DNA of 64,000 nucleotides from Catellatospora sp. TT07R-123 (GTDB lineage: Bacteria; Actinomycetota; Actinomycetes; Mycobacteriales; Micromonosporaceae): positions 186,001-250,000 of the forward strand of contig NZ_BNEM01000002.1 of assembly GCF_018327705.1 (NCBI RefSeq). The letters are read 5' to 3'. A program made the translations under genes and the position numbers. Positions 36,084-43,648 of this stretch are shown here, piece by piece. Under the pieces are notes generated by a model. The model did no database searches, had not been told where the DNA came from, and was given only the letters and a program-made list of their open reading frames with translations. The first letter of the stretch is position 1. Every line of letters begins with the position of its first letter.

Positions 36084-38476
36084 CGCCGGCCCGGCCAGGT
36101 CCAGTCGGTGATCTCGGGCGCGTCGGTGCCGTAGGCCCGGGTGTAGTCGCGGGCGCGCTGGCGGGCGTCGGTCATCTGCTGGCGCAGCCCGGCGGCGGTG
36201 ACCGCGAGTCCCGGCACCCGGTCGATCACGTCGATGACCAGCCGGAAGCGGTCCAGGTCGTTGAGCATCACCATGTCGAACGGCGTGGTGGTGGTGCCCT
36301 CCTCCTTGTACCCGCGTACATGGATGTTGTCGTGGTTGGCCCGCTGATAGGTGAGCCGGTGGATCAGCGACGGGTAGCCGTGGTAGGCGAAGACGACCGG
36401 CCGGTCGGTGGTGAAGATCGCGTCGAACTGCCGGTCGGGCAGGCCGTGCGGGTGCTCGGACTCCGGCTGGAGCCGCATCAGGTCCACCACGTTGACCACG
36501 CGGACCTTGAGTCCGGGCAGGTGGCGCTGCATCAGGTCGACCGCGGCCATGGTCTCCAGCGTCGGGACGTCCCCGGCGCAGGCCATGACGACGTCGGGCA
36601 GCGTCCCGGCGTCGTTGCCCGCCCAGTCCCAGATGCCCAGGCCGCGGCGGCAGTGCAGCGCGGCGTCGGCCATGGACAGCCAGGACGGCTGCGGCTGCTT
36701 GCCCGCCACCACGACGTTGACGTAGTGGCGGCTGCGCAGGCAGTGGTCCATGGTGGACAGCAGCGTGTTGGCGTCCGGTGGCAGGTACACCCGGATGACC
36801 TCGGCCTTCTTGTTGACCACGTGGTCGATGAAGCCGGGGTCCTGGTGGGAGAAGCCGTTGTGGTCCTGCCGCCACACGTGGCTGGACAGCAAGTACGTCA
36901 GCGACGCCACCGGCCGCCGCCACGGGATGGTCCGGGTCGTCTTGAGCCACTTGGCGTGCTGGTTGACCATCGAGTCGACCACGTGCGTGAACGCCTCGTA
37001 GCTGGTCAGCAGGCCGTGGCGGCCGGTGAGCAGGTAGCCCTCCAGCATGCCCTGGCACAGGTGCTCCGACAGCACCTCGATGACCCGGCCGGAGCGCGCC
37101 AGGTGGTCGTCGCCCGGGATGATGTCGGCCGAGAACACCCGGTCGGTCACCTCGAACACGGCGCCGAGCCGGTTGGAGTTCGCCTCGTCGGGGGCGAACA
37201 GCCGGAACCGGTCGGGGTTGGCCCGCATCACGTCGCGCAGCCAGGTCCCCAGCACCCGGGTGGCCTCGGCGCTGACGGCGCCGGGGGCCTCGACCGGCAC
37301 CGCGTAGTTCGCGATGTCGGGCAGGACCAGGTCGCGCAGCAGCAGGCCGCCGTTGGTGTGGGGGTTGGCCGACATACGCCGGTCCCCCCGCGGTGCCAGC
37401 GGGTCCAGCAGCGCGGACGGGTGGCCGGTGGCGTCGAACAGCTCCTCCGGCCGGTACGACCGCAGCCAGCGCTCCAGCTCGGCCAGGTGTGCCGGGTTGT
37501 CGCGCACCTGCGCCAGCGGCACCTGGTGCGCGCGGAACGTGCCCTCCAACGTGACGCCGTCGACCTCCTTCGGCCCGGTCCAGCCCTTCGGCGTACGCAA
37601 AATGATCATCGGCCAGCGGGGCCGGGCGTCGCCCTCGCCGCGCCGGGCCCGGCGCTGGATCGACCTGATCTCGTCCAGGGCCCGGTCCAGGGCGTAGGCG
37701 AACTCGTGGTGGACCCGTTCGGGGTCGTCGCCGGAGACGAGGATCGGGCGGTAGCCGTAGCCGCGCATCAGCGACAGCAGGTCCTCCTCCGGGATGCGGG
37801 CCAGCACCGTCGGGTTGGCGATCTTGTATCCGTTGAGGTGCAGGATCGGCAGCACCGCGCCGTCGCTGAGCGGGCTGCAGAACGTGTTGCACAGCCAGCT
37901 GGCCGCCAGCGGCCCGGTCTCGGCCTCGCCGTCGCCCACCACGCACACGGCCAGCAGATCCGGGTTGTCCAGCACCGCGCCGTAGGCGTGCATGAGCGAG
38001 TAGCCGAGCTCGCCGCCCTCGTGGATGGAGCCGGGCACCTCGGGCGCGACGTGGCTGGGGATGCCGCCGGGGAAGGAGAACTGCCGGAACAGCCGGGCCA
38101 TGCCCGCCTCGGACCGGTCGACGCTGGGGTACAGCTCGCTGTAGGTGCCCTCCAGCCAGGTGTTGGCCACGATCGCGGGGCCGCCGTGGCCGGGGCCGGT
38201 GACGTAGATGGCGTCGAGGTCGCGGGCGATGACGGCCCGGTTCAGGTGGGCCCAGATCAGGCTCAGGCCGGGGCTGGTCCCCCAGTGCCCGAGCAGCCGC
38301 GGCTTGATGTGCTCCGGGCGCAGCGGCTCGCGCAGCAGCGGATTGTCCATCAGGTAGATCTGGCCGACGGTGAGGTAGTTCGCCGCGCGCCACCAGGTGT
38401 CGATGCGGGTCAGGTCCTCATGGCTGAGGTGCACCACCCCCGCGGTGGTGTCGGTGCCGTGCGATTGCAGGGTCAT
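36080..38476 (-). CDS. xfp: Phosphoketolase (xylulose-5-P/fructose-6-P)
   Basis: The 798-residue TPP enzyme cleaves xylulose-5-phosphate or fructose-6-phosphate to acetyl phosphate plus an aldose phosphate. Family signatures are present: [72 protein letters not shown] and the TPP loop [13 protein letters not shown]. The C-terminal part ([40 protein letters not shown]-type end) is complete. ATG 38476 lacks a clear ribosome site. It heads a probable phosphoketolase-USP operon, and the DyP gene may follow as a third gene. Confidence 0.96.
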   Translation of the reverse strand: MTLQSHGTDTTAGVVHLSHEDLTRIDTWWRAANYLTVGQIYLMDNPLLREPLRPEHIKPRLLGHWGTSPGLSLIWAHLNRAVIARDLDAIYVTGPGHGGPAIVANTWLEGTYSELYPSVDRSEAGMARLFRQFSFPGGIPSHVAPEVPGSIHEGGELGYSLMHAYGAVLDNPDLLAVCVVGDGEAETGPLAASWLCNTFCSPLSDGAVLPILHLNGYKIANPTVLARIPEEDLLSLMRGYGYRPILVSGDDPERVHHEFAYALDRALDEIRSIQRRARRGEGDARPRWPMIILRTPKGWTGPKEVDGVTLEGTFRAHQVPLAQVRDNPAHLAELERWLRSYRPEELFDATGHPSALLDPLAPRGDRRMSANPHTNGGLLLRDLVLPDIANYAVPVEAPGAVSAEATRVLGTWLRDVMRANPDRFRLFAPDEANSNRLGAVFEVTDRVFSADIIPGDDHLARSGRVIEVLSEHLCQGMLEGYLLTGRHGLLTSYEAFTHVVDSMVNQHAKWLKTTRTIPWRRPVASLTYLLSSHVWRQDHNGFSHQDPGFIDHVVNKKAEVIRVYLPPDANTLLSTMDHCLRSRHYVNVVVAGKQPQPSWLSMADAALHCRRGLGIWDWAGNDAGTLPDVVMACAGDVPTLETMAAVDLMQRHLPGLKVRVVNVVDLMRLQPESEHPHGLPDRQFDAIFTTDRPVVFAYHGYPSLIHRLTYQRANHDNIHVRGYKEEGTTTTPFDMVMLNDLDRFRLVIDVIDRVPGLAVTAAGLRQQMTDARQRARDYTRAYGTDAPEITDWTWPGRR

Positions 38477-38587
38477 ATGACCGATCTTCGCCGGTTTAGA
38501 CCCCGGTCCGCATGGAAAATGTCCGCCTCGTCGGCCTGAGATCCAGGCCGCCGCCTGCGCTTTTACGGCAATGTCCGAAATGCGAAT

Positions 38588-38618
38588 TTGCCCGAGTATG
38601 CCGACCCGGCGCTATAGC
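38588..38618 (+). promoter_or_regulatory. Candidate promoter of the 2Fe-2S subunit gene
   Basis: TTGCCC (38588-38593) and TATAGC (38613-38618), 19 bp apart, lie about 30 bp before the start, ahead of AGGAGGAG. The spacing is long and the match moderate, so this is tentative. Confidence 0.3.
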
Positions 38619-38649
38619 GTGACGGGAAGGCCTGCCACTAGGAGGAGCG

Positions 38650-39168
38650 ATGTCGGCTTCCAACCTGCCCGACGCCGAATCGGGTCCCGGCCCGGTCGAC
38701 GTGGTGCTCAACATCAACGGACGCACCCACGTCGTACGCATCGAACCCAGGGTGAGCCTGCTGGACTGCCTGCGCGACGTCGTCGACCTCACCGGCACCA
38801 AGAAGGGCTGCAACCAGGGCGCCTGCGGCGCGTGCACGGTATGGGTGGACAAGCGCCGCGTCGTGTCCTGCCTGACGCTGGCCATCGCCTGCGAGGGCCG
38901 CGAGATCACCACCATCGAGGGCCTGGCCGAGAACGGGCACCTCCACCCCATGCAGAAGGCGTTCCTCAGCCACGACGCGTTCCAGTGCGGCTACTGCACC
39001 CCCGGCCAGATCATGTCCGCCGTCGCGCTGCTGGACGAGGGCCACGCCGACGACGACGCCGCGATCGGCGAGTGGATGAGCGGCAACATCTGCCGCTGCG
39101 CGGCGTACCCGAACATCCGCGCCGCCATCCGCGAGGTACGCGACGGGGTGCCGCATGCGGCCCGCTAG
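38650..39168 (+). CDS. Xanthine dehydrogenase-family 2Fe-2S subunit (YagT-like)
   Basis: This 172-residue electron-transfer subunit of a molybdenum hydroxylase starts at ATG 38650 behind GGAGGAG. The N-terminal ferredoxin domain has CNQGACGACTVWV with a later VSCLTLA cysteine. The C-terminal helical domain has CGYCTPGQIM and GNICRCAAYPNI. All eight cluster Cys are present for two [2Fe-2S] centres. There is no Tat leader, unlike E. coli PaoA. Its FAD and Mo subunit partners begin at 42626, beyond a 3.5-kb insert of unrelated genes; normally the three genes are contiguous. The C-terminal end (DGVPHAAR) may be partly shaped by the insertion. Confidence 0.93.
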   Translation: MSASNLPDAESGPGPVDVVLNINGRTHVVRIEPRVSLLDCLRDVVDLTGTKKGCNQGACGACTVWVDKRRVVSCLTLAIACEGREITTIEGLAENGHLHPMQKAFLSHDAFQCGYCTPGQIMSAVALLDEGHADDDAAIGEWMSGNICRCAAYPNIRAAIREVRDGVPHAAR

Positions 39169-39288
39169 GTTCACACCGTTGGATAACCTGGCATCTACCA
39201 GTGAATTTGTCACACGGGATGCGCAGGGACGAGGGCTCCGCCAGGGAGCCCTACGCCTCCGAGCCGTGCATCACAATTTGCCAAGGCC

Positions 39289-39621
39289 CTACAGGGCCAG
39301 TACATAGGCGTTGACGAAGAACGTTTCGACCCGCGCCCAGTGAAGGTGACCCGCGAGCGCGGCGTCACCCTCGCGACCGAGGACTACGTGAAGATGCACC
39401 TTCCCGTCTTTGATCTCCCCGGTCCCCGTCAGCTCGAATGGCTGCCGATACTCAGTGAGGATGTCCTTGCTGGCGTCGTCGGCAGGCATGTTCGAGATGC
39501 AACACTCATCGACGGCACCGATGAGTGACACGACCGCCCCGTCCGTAACGCCACGCTCCGCGAGCTGAGTCGCGATGGTTTCCATGACTTCCTGCCCCGG
39601 CTGGACAGACACTAGAAGCAT
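39289..39621 (-). CDS. PPC (DUF296) domain protein
   Basis: This single-domain protein of 110 residues matches the PPC/PCC domain found in bacterial DUF296 proteins and plant AHL proteins. It shows MLLVSVQPGQEVMETIATQLAERGVTDGAVVSLIGAVDECCIS, the strand FELTGTGEIKDGKVHLHVVLG and HLHWARVETFFVNAYVL. These proteins form trimers; in bacteria the ligand or DNA target is unknown. ATG 39621 has GAGGAAGAG upstream. It starts only 12 bp after the XRE regulator gene in the same direction, so the two form an operon. Confidence 0.82.
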   Translation of the reverse strand: MLLVSVQPGQEVMETIATQLAERGVTDGAVVSLIGAVDECCISNMPADDASKDILTEYRQPFELTGTGEIKDGKVHLHVVLGREGDAALAGHLHWARVETFFVNAYVLAL

Positions 39622-39633
39622 TGCTCTTCCTCA

Positions 39634-40689
39634 TCAGGGGTTGACTGGGCTGACACCGGCCAGGAGTGCGGCCATAGTCCGAAGATTCTCCCGTGCGCTC
39701 TCTGTGTGGAGCGCAGACACAACGGCGGCCCGCACAGGTTCGTGTCCGGCAAGGCCCAGGTCATGCAACAGAACTGCGCTACACCACCGGGCAGCAGCAT
39801 CGCGAGGGTTCCTCAGCTCGGCGGCCAGCTGGCCGGCGTACAGTTCGGGAGTCGTACCGTGGGCGTGCCGGTCAGTCAGCGACAGCGCCGCAGACCACGG
39901 AATCCCGAGGACCCGATGCGCGACGGCGGTCACGTAGAGCTGTCGCGCAGGCCGGTCAGCCCGCAACGCCGTGATCACGCCATCGGCGAGCGTAGGCGAT
40001 GGCACCTTCGCCAGAATGCCAGCCGCGTTCACACGCAGGACAGGACTAGAGCCCGAGGTCATCCACGCAGACAAAGAGCGAGCGCTCGACCCGTCCTGCT
40101 CTACGAACTGGCGGATGACCTGGTCGGTAGCATGGCTGGTTTGCGCTGTGGCGAGCAGTGCCGGATTCGACACCGCGATACCCGCGTATACACGTGCCGC
40201 GATGTGGAAGTCGATCAGTCCCGCATGCGCGAAACGTACTTCGCCGGTCCCGCTCCGGATGATCTGAAGCTCGCGCAAGAGCTGCGCGGCCCCGGCACGG
40301 AGCTCGGTCGGGATCTCGCTTTCGTGGAGGTCTACGCGGTCGCGGTGCCACAGTTCCCAGCTGAGCCACTGCGCACAGGCGACGGCGTCGTCATTGACCC
40401 GCGCCTCCTCACCGTCCCCGAAGCTGCCGGCCAAGGTGGCACCGGCCAGCCTGAACGCATCTCGTCTGTGCACGTCGTCCACATTAAGGCTCGATAGATC
40501 ATCCGGGGAAGCTTCGATCACACGGCCCGTCACTCGCTCATACAGGGCGACGAGCGCAGGCGTCACCTCACGCAGGCCACTCTCCACGCGGGAAAGATGC
40601 CCTGATGAGAGCCCACCTCGGTGGGCCACGACATCGAGAGTCATGTCCATCGCGCGACGGGCCGCGCGAAGGTCCCTGCCCGTAATCAT
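39634..40689 (-). CDS. XRE-family regulator with large C-terminal domain
   Basis: The product has 351 residues; ATG 40689 follows GGGGG and matches the start of the HTH. Residues about 3-55 are a Cro/C1-type helix-turn-helix (GRDLRAARRAMDMTLDVVAHRGGLSSGHLSRVESGLREVTPALVALYERVTG). The remaining 290 residues are helical repeats of the type found in actinomycete XRE regulators (SWELWHRDRVDLHESEIPTELRAGAAQLLRELQ, then repeated Ala-rich helices). Such regulators usually control small neighbouring genes. The gene is divergent from a 62-aa gene across a gap holding a repeated TTGCCGCAA-type site. Confidence 0.85.
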   Translation of the reverse strand: MITGRDLRAARRAMDMTLDVVAHRGGLSSGHLSRVESGLREVTPALVALYERVTGRVIEASPDDLSSLNVDDVHRRDAFRLAGATLAGSFGDGEEARVNDDAVACAQWLSWELWHRDRVDLHESEIPTELRAGAAQLLRELQIIRSGTGEVRFAHAGLIDFHIAARVYAGIAVSNPALLATAQTSHATDQVIRQFVEQDGSSARSLSAWMTSGSSPVLRVNAAGILAKVPSPTLADGVITALRADRPARQLYVTAVAHRVLGIPWSAALSLTDRHAHGTTPELYAGQLAAELRNPRDAAARWCSAVLLHDLGLAGHEPVRAAVVSALHTESARENLRTMAALLAGVSPVNP

Positions 40690-40702
40690 CGATACCCCCG
40701 GC

Positions 40703-40724
40703 TTGCGGCAAGTTCTTTGCGGCA
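40703..40724. promoter_or_regulatory. Direct repeat upstream of the XRE gene
   Basis: TTGCGGCA occurs twice (40703-40710 and 40717-40724) with starts 14 bp apart, just upstream of the XRE start. On the minus strand this reads TGCCGCAA twice. It may be the binding site of the adjacent XRE regulator. Confidence 0.45.
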
Positions 40725-40852
40725 CGCGTATCCAGTGACCGTCATCCCTGTGGCGAGTGACGCTCTTACCAGCGCGGGGCGGTCGTAGATCCGAGATCCG
40801 GCCGCCTCACGCCCAAGGCAGACGGTACGCCCGCCATGGGAGGGGATCAACG

Positions 40853-41041
40853 ATGCTCACTACAGACACGGACATAGCCGCAGCCGCCGAGACGGCTGTG
40901 CTCGTGATCGCGACGCACGTCGACCACGGCGGCGTCTGCTGGGGATGTCTTATGGCCCCCGAGGGCACGAACAGTGTCGTCGTGTGGTTCCCGTGCTCGA
41001 CCCGCGAATGGGCCGACCGCGTCACGGCGGCCCTCCGGTGA
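40853..41041 (+). CDS. Small hypothetical protein (62 aa)
   Basis: ATG 40853 has GGGAGGGG eight bases upstream, which strongly supports this start over the longer open frame. The sequence (LTTDTDIAAAAETAVLVIATHVDHGGVCWGCLMAPEGTNSVVVWFPCSTREWADRVTAALR) has three Cys, including CWGC, but no recognised family. It is divergent from the XRE gene and probably under its control, like the small acidic or Cys-containing genes that accompany actinomycete XRE regulators. Confidence 0.6.
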   Translation: MLTTDTDIAAAAETAVLVIATHVDHGGVCWGCLMAPEGTNSVVVWFPCSTREWADRVTAALR

Positions 41042-41136
41042 CCGGCGACCGCCCGGCCTGGGCCACCGAGGACACGGCCGAGTACGCGCTCCCCCAGCGC
41101 ATATCCGCGACGACCAGGCCGCGCCCCCGGTCGTAG
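41038..41136 (+). CDS. Possible coupled mini-gene (32 aa)
   Basis: A GTG at 41038 overlaps the TGA of the preceding gene (GTGA), and the frame runs 32 codons (VTGDRPAWATEDTAEYALPQRISATTRPRPRS). The overlap suggests coupled translation. The peptide resembles nothing I recognise and could be a truncated remnant. Confidence 0.3.
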   Translation: MTGDRPAWATEDTAEYALPQRISATTRPRPRS

Positions 41137-41267
41137 TCCTGCCCGAGGTGGCATTTCTGCTTCAGCCGACGGACTGCCTCTCGACGATCAAGCAGGGCCT
41201 GCTCGACGAACTGGTAGCCGTCACTCCGGCACCACCGCCTATCCCAACCCTCCGAAGGAGTAACAAC

Positions 41268-41867
41268 GTGCGACAGCTAACCGCTCGACTGAGCGCGATC
41301 GCCCTGCTGGCGATGCTTGTCCCGCTGCTCAACGGCCCGGCGTATGCCGGGCCGGCGAAGACCGAGGTACGGATGGAGATCCCGGCCGACGCTGTGCCGT
41401 TCGCGTATCTCGTAGCAGACAACGGCAAGCCGGTGGACTTCAGCATCCGCACGGAGAAGACGGCCTCCGGCAAGGCGGTCGTGTTCACCGTGTCGCCCCA
41501 GGTGATCACGTGTACCGCGTGGAGCGCCCCCAAGCCCACCTATTCCGGTAACCAGACCAGCCACACGATGCACTTCGGAATCTCCGCCACCTGTTCGGCG
41601 GCCATCTCCATCCGGCTGCGCGTCAGCCTGTGGAACGGCCCCACCTCGGACGACATCACCACCGTTCAGTACGGCGACGGGTGGAAGTACGTGACGGGCA
41701 GCGGTGGCGACAACCCGACGCGGAACTGCGTGGACTGGGGTTACTCGACGTGGTGGAAGCTGCTCGGGTACGCGGAGGCCGACAGCAACGGTGACATGCT
41801 CTACGAGCACTTCAATCCCTACCCCGGCGAGGCTGTAAGTTTGGAGGGGTGCGCGGACATCGTGTGA
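41268..41867 (+). CDS. Secreted protein of unknown function
   Basis: The product has 199 residues and starts at GTG 41268 with GAAGGAG upstream. The signal peptide is VRQLTARLSAIALLAMLVPLLNGPAYA with cleavage expected before GPAKTEV. The mature part has four Cys (ITCTAW, ATCSAA, TRNCVDWGY, EGCADIV), probably in two disulfides, and Trp/Tyr-rich segments (YGDGWKYV, YSTWWKLLGYAE). It has no recognised domain. It lies in the insert within the hydroxylase operon, followed by a 116-aa gene 7 bp later. Confidence 0.65.
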   Translation: MRQLTARLSAIALLAMLVPLLNGPAYAGPAKTEVRMEIPADAVPFAYLVADNGKPVDFSIRTEKTASGKAVVFTVSPQVITCTAWSAPKPTYSGNQTSHTMHFGISATCSAAISIRLRVSLWNGPTSDDITTVQYGDGWKYVTGSGGDNPTRNCVDWGYSTWWKLLGYAEADSNGDMLYEHFNPYPGEAVSLEGCADIV

Positions 41868-41874
41868 GGGTGCC

Positions 41875-42225
41875 ATGAGCATATGGCTACCCGAGGGAGA
41901 TCAGTCGGACGCTGAGATTCGTCTCGTCGTCGCCGCGTCTTCGGACCAGCGGCTCTACCTGGTCATAGAAGGCCCGGCCTATCCGCCCCCTCAGTCCCCC
42001 GATGACCAAGAGTGGCAGCCGGACATGAGGTCCGTCCGTGTCGCTACCGCATCGGGAATGGAACTGCCGGGGGGCAGCGGCGGGGACCACGGCAAGCTGG
42101 GGAAACGGCCGCGTACGTGGTTCGTGGACGCGACACTGCCTCCCGACCTGACAGAGTCTCTGACAGTCCAGCTCCTAGAGTCCGACGGCTCGGTTGCCTG
42201 GGAAGTGACAGCAGCGCCAGCGTAG
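41875..42225 (+). CDS. Hypothetical protein (116 aa)
   Basis: ATG 41875 follows GAGGG and lies 7 bp after the secreted-protein gene, so the two are cotranscribed. The protein is soluble and probably beta-rich (AEIRLVVAASSDQRLYLVIEGP, WFVDATLPPDLTESLTVQLLESDGSVAWEVTAAPA). It has no signal peptide and no recognised family. It could be a partner of the secreted protein, but nothing in the sequence shows this. Confidence 0.55.
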   Translation: MSIWLPEGDQSDAEIRLVVAASSDQRLYLVIEGPAYPPPQSPDDQEWQPDMRSVRVATASGMELPGGSGGDHGKLGKRPRTWFVDATLPPDLTESLTVQLLESDGSVAWEVTAAPA

Positions 42226-42294
42226 TCCGAGAAGGCATCATCGCCGGCCCGGATGGCGCCCCATCCCTCCTACCGACCACCGAAGCTCTGAGAT

Positions 42295-42337
42295 GAGCCC
42301 TCGGCACGCCGGATCGCACCCCGGCCGCCGAGGGCTC
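42295..42337 (+). terminator. Terminator-like hairpin after the insert genes
   Basis: GAGCCCTCGGC (42295-42305) and GCCGAGGGCTC (42327-42337) are a perfect 11-bp inverted repeat with a 21-nt loop, followed by TT. It lies 70 bp after the 116-aa gene. Confidence 0.6.
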
Positions 42338-42625
42338 TTACACGCGCCAGATGATCTTCCGACGGAACTAACGCCGCTTCAGAGGGTCTCTAAATGTTGG
42401 CTGGCCTGCTCCCGAACTCGATACTTTCTACGCCGGAAAAGCCTGAAAGGCCGATATCCTCATACCTACGAACCCGGGCGGCATCGGGTACCGCTCGAAC
42501 GGGGTGAGATGCACGTCCCGCTACGTGGCGGGCATGCCTCGCTCTCGCCCTCTCGCTTGTTGGACTGTCGGACGTACCGGCCGCGTGAATTACCTGGCCA
42601 GTGACCCAGGTCAGGGGGTGAAGCC
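42338..42625. other. Non-coding stretch before the FAD subunit gene
   Basis: No credible gene is seen here: a 103-codon open frame lacks a ribosome site and any family likeness. The region is relatively AT-rich (GATACTTTCTACGCC, CCTGAAAGGCCGATATCC) and could hold a promoter that now drives the FAD and Mo subunit genes. It ends with AGGGGGTG, the ribosome site of the next gene. Confidence 0.4.
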
Positions 42626-43648
42626 ATGGCGAGAAAGGTACACACCCAGAGCATGAGAGCCATTAGCTACAGCCGAGTGGCCGACGTCGCCACCGCGATC
42701 GCCACCGTCGCCGCCGACCCCGACGCCGCCTACCTGGCCGGCGGCACCACCAAGGTCGACATGCTGCGCATCTACGCCGAGCCGAGCCAGCGCCTGGTCG
42801 ACATCAACGACCTGCCCATCAACCACATCGAGCTCCAGCCCGACGGCGCCGTACGCCTCGGCGCGCTGGCGCGCATGAACGACGTCGCCATGTCCCCGAT
42901 CGTCTCCCAGCGCTACCCGCTGCTGGCCGAGGCGCTGATCCTGGGCGCGTCGGCGCAACTGCGCAACATGGCCTCGATGGGCGGCAACATGCTCCAGCGC
43001 ACCCGCTGCTCGTACTTCCGCGACCACGAGGCGGCGTGCAACAAGCGCGAGCCGGGCGCGGGCTGCTCGGCGCTGGCCGGCGTCAACCGGGGCCACGCCG
43101 TGCTGGGCACCAGCGAGCACTGCATCGCCACCCACCCGTCGGACGCGGCCGTCGCGCTGACCGCACTGGACGCGATCATCCACGTGCAGAACCGCGACGG
43201 GCACCACGCGTACGCCGTCGACGACTTCTTCCTCGCCCCGGGCGAGACGCCCGAGCGCGAGCACCCGCTCGGCCACGGCGACCTGATCACCGCGATCGAG
43301 GTCCCGCCCCTGCCGGCGGCCCGCAACTCGCTGTACCTGAAGGTCCGCGACCGGGAGAGCTACGAGTTCGCGCTGGTGTCGGTCGCGCTGGCGCTGCGGG
43401 TCGAGGACGGCCGGGTCGCCGAGGTGCGCCTGGCGCTGGGCGGGGTGGCCACCAAGCCGTGGCGGGCCCGGCGCGCCGAGCACGCCCTGCTGGGCCGTCC
43501 GGCCACGCACGAGCACTTCCTGCACGCCGCCCGCGAGGAGATGGCCGACGCCGTGCCGCGGGCCATGAACGGTTTCAAGATCGAGCTGGCGCGGCGCACG
43601 ATGGTCCGCGCGCTGGAGACCGTCACCGCGCGAGGGGCCACGCCGTGA
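42626..43648 (+). CDS. Xanthine dehydrogenase-family FAD-binding subunit (YagS-like)
   Basis: The product has 340 residues. FAD-domain motifs are AGGTTKVDMLRIY and MASMGGNMLQRTRC. The segment CSYFRDHEAACNKREPGAGCSAL carries the extra Cys set that binds a [4Fe-4S] cluster in PaoB-type subunits. ATG 42626 has AGGGGGTG upstream. Family members usually begin at the equivalent of MRAISYSRV (ATG 42653, no ribosome site), so the first nine residues (MARKVHTQS) appear to come from the inserted DNA. It ends in a GTGA overlap with the Mo subunit gene. Confidence 0.93.
   Translation: MARKVHTQSMRAISYSRVADVATAIATVAADPDAAYLAGGTTKVDMLRIYAEPSQRLVDINDLPINHIELQPDGAVRLGALARMNDVAMSPIVSQRYPLLAEALILGASAQLRNMASMGGNMLQRTRCSYFRDHEAACNKREPGAGCSALAGVNRGHAVLGTSEHCIATHPSDAAVALTALDAIIHVQNRDGHHAYAVDDFFLAPGETPEREHPLGHGDLITAIEVPPLPAARNSLYLKVRDRESYEFALVSVALALRVEDGRVAEVRLALGGVATKPWRARRAEHALLGRPATHEHFLHAAREEMADAVPRAMNGFKIELARRTMVRALETVTARGATP

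Larger units (their letters stand above)
39169..42625. other. Accessory insert splitting the molybdenum hydroxylase operon
   Basis: This block of about 3.5 kb separates the 2Fe-2S subunit gene from the FAD and Mo subunit genes. By eye it is lower in GC and has more relaxed third positions than both flanks. It contains a divergent XRE/PPC pair and four small genes on the plus strand. No integrase, transposase, tRNA or clear terminal direct repeat was seen, so the mechanism of insertion is unknown. Confidence 0.6.

Noticed and set aside
39169..39288. Possible attachment site or terminal repeat at the left border of the insert
   Set aside because: Only a 7-bp match (ACCTGGC) is shared with the right border near 42590, too short to support a direct repeat.
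42293..42604. A 103-codon plus-strand frame between the insert genes and the FAD subunit
   Set aside because: It overlaps the hairpin at 42295-42337, has no ribosome site and no family likeness.
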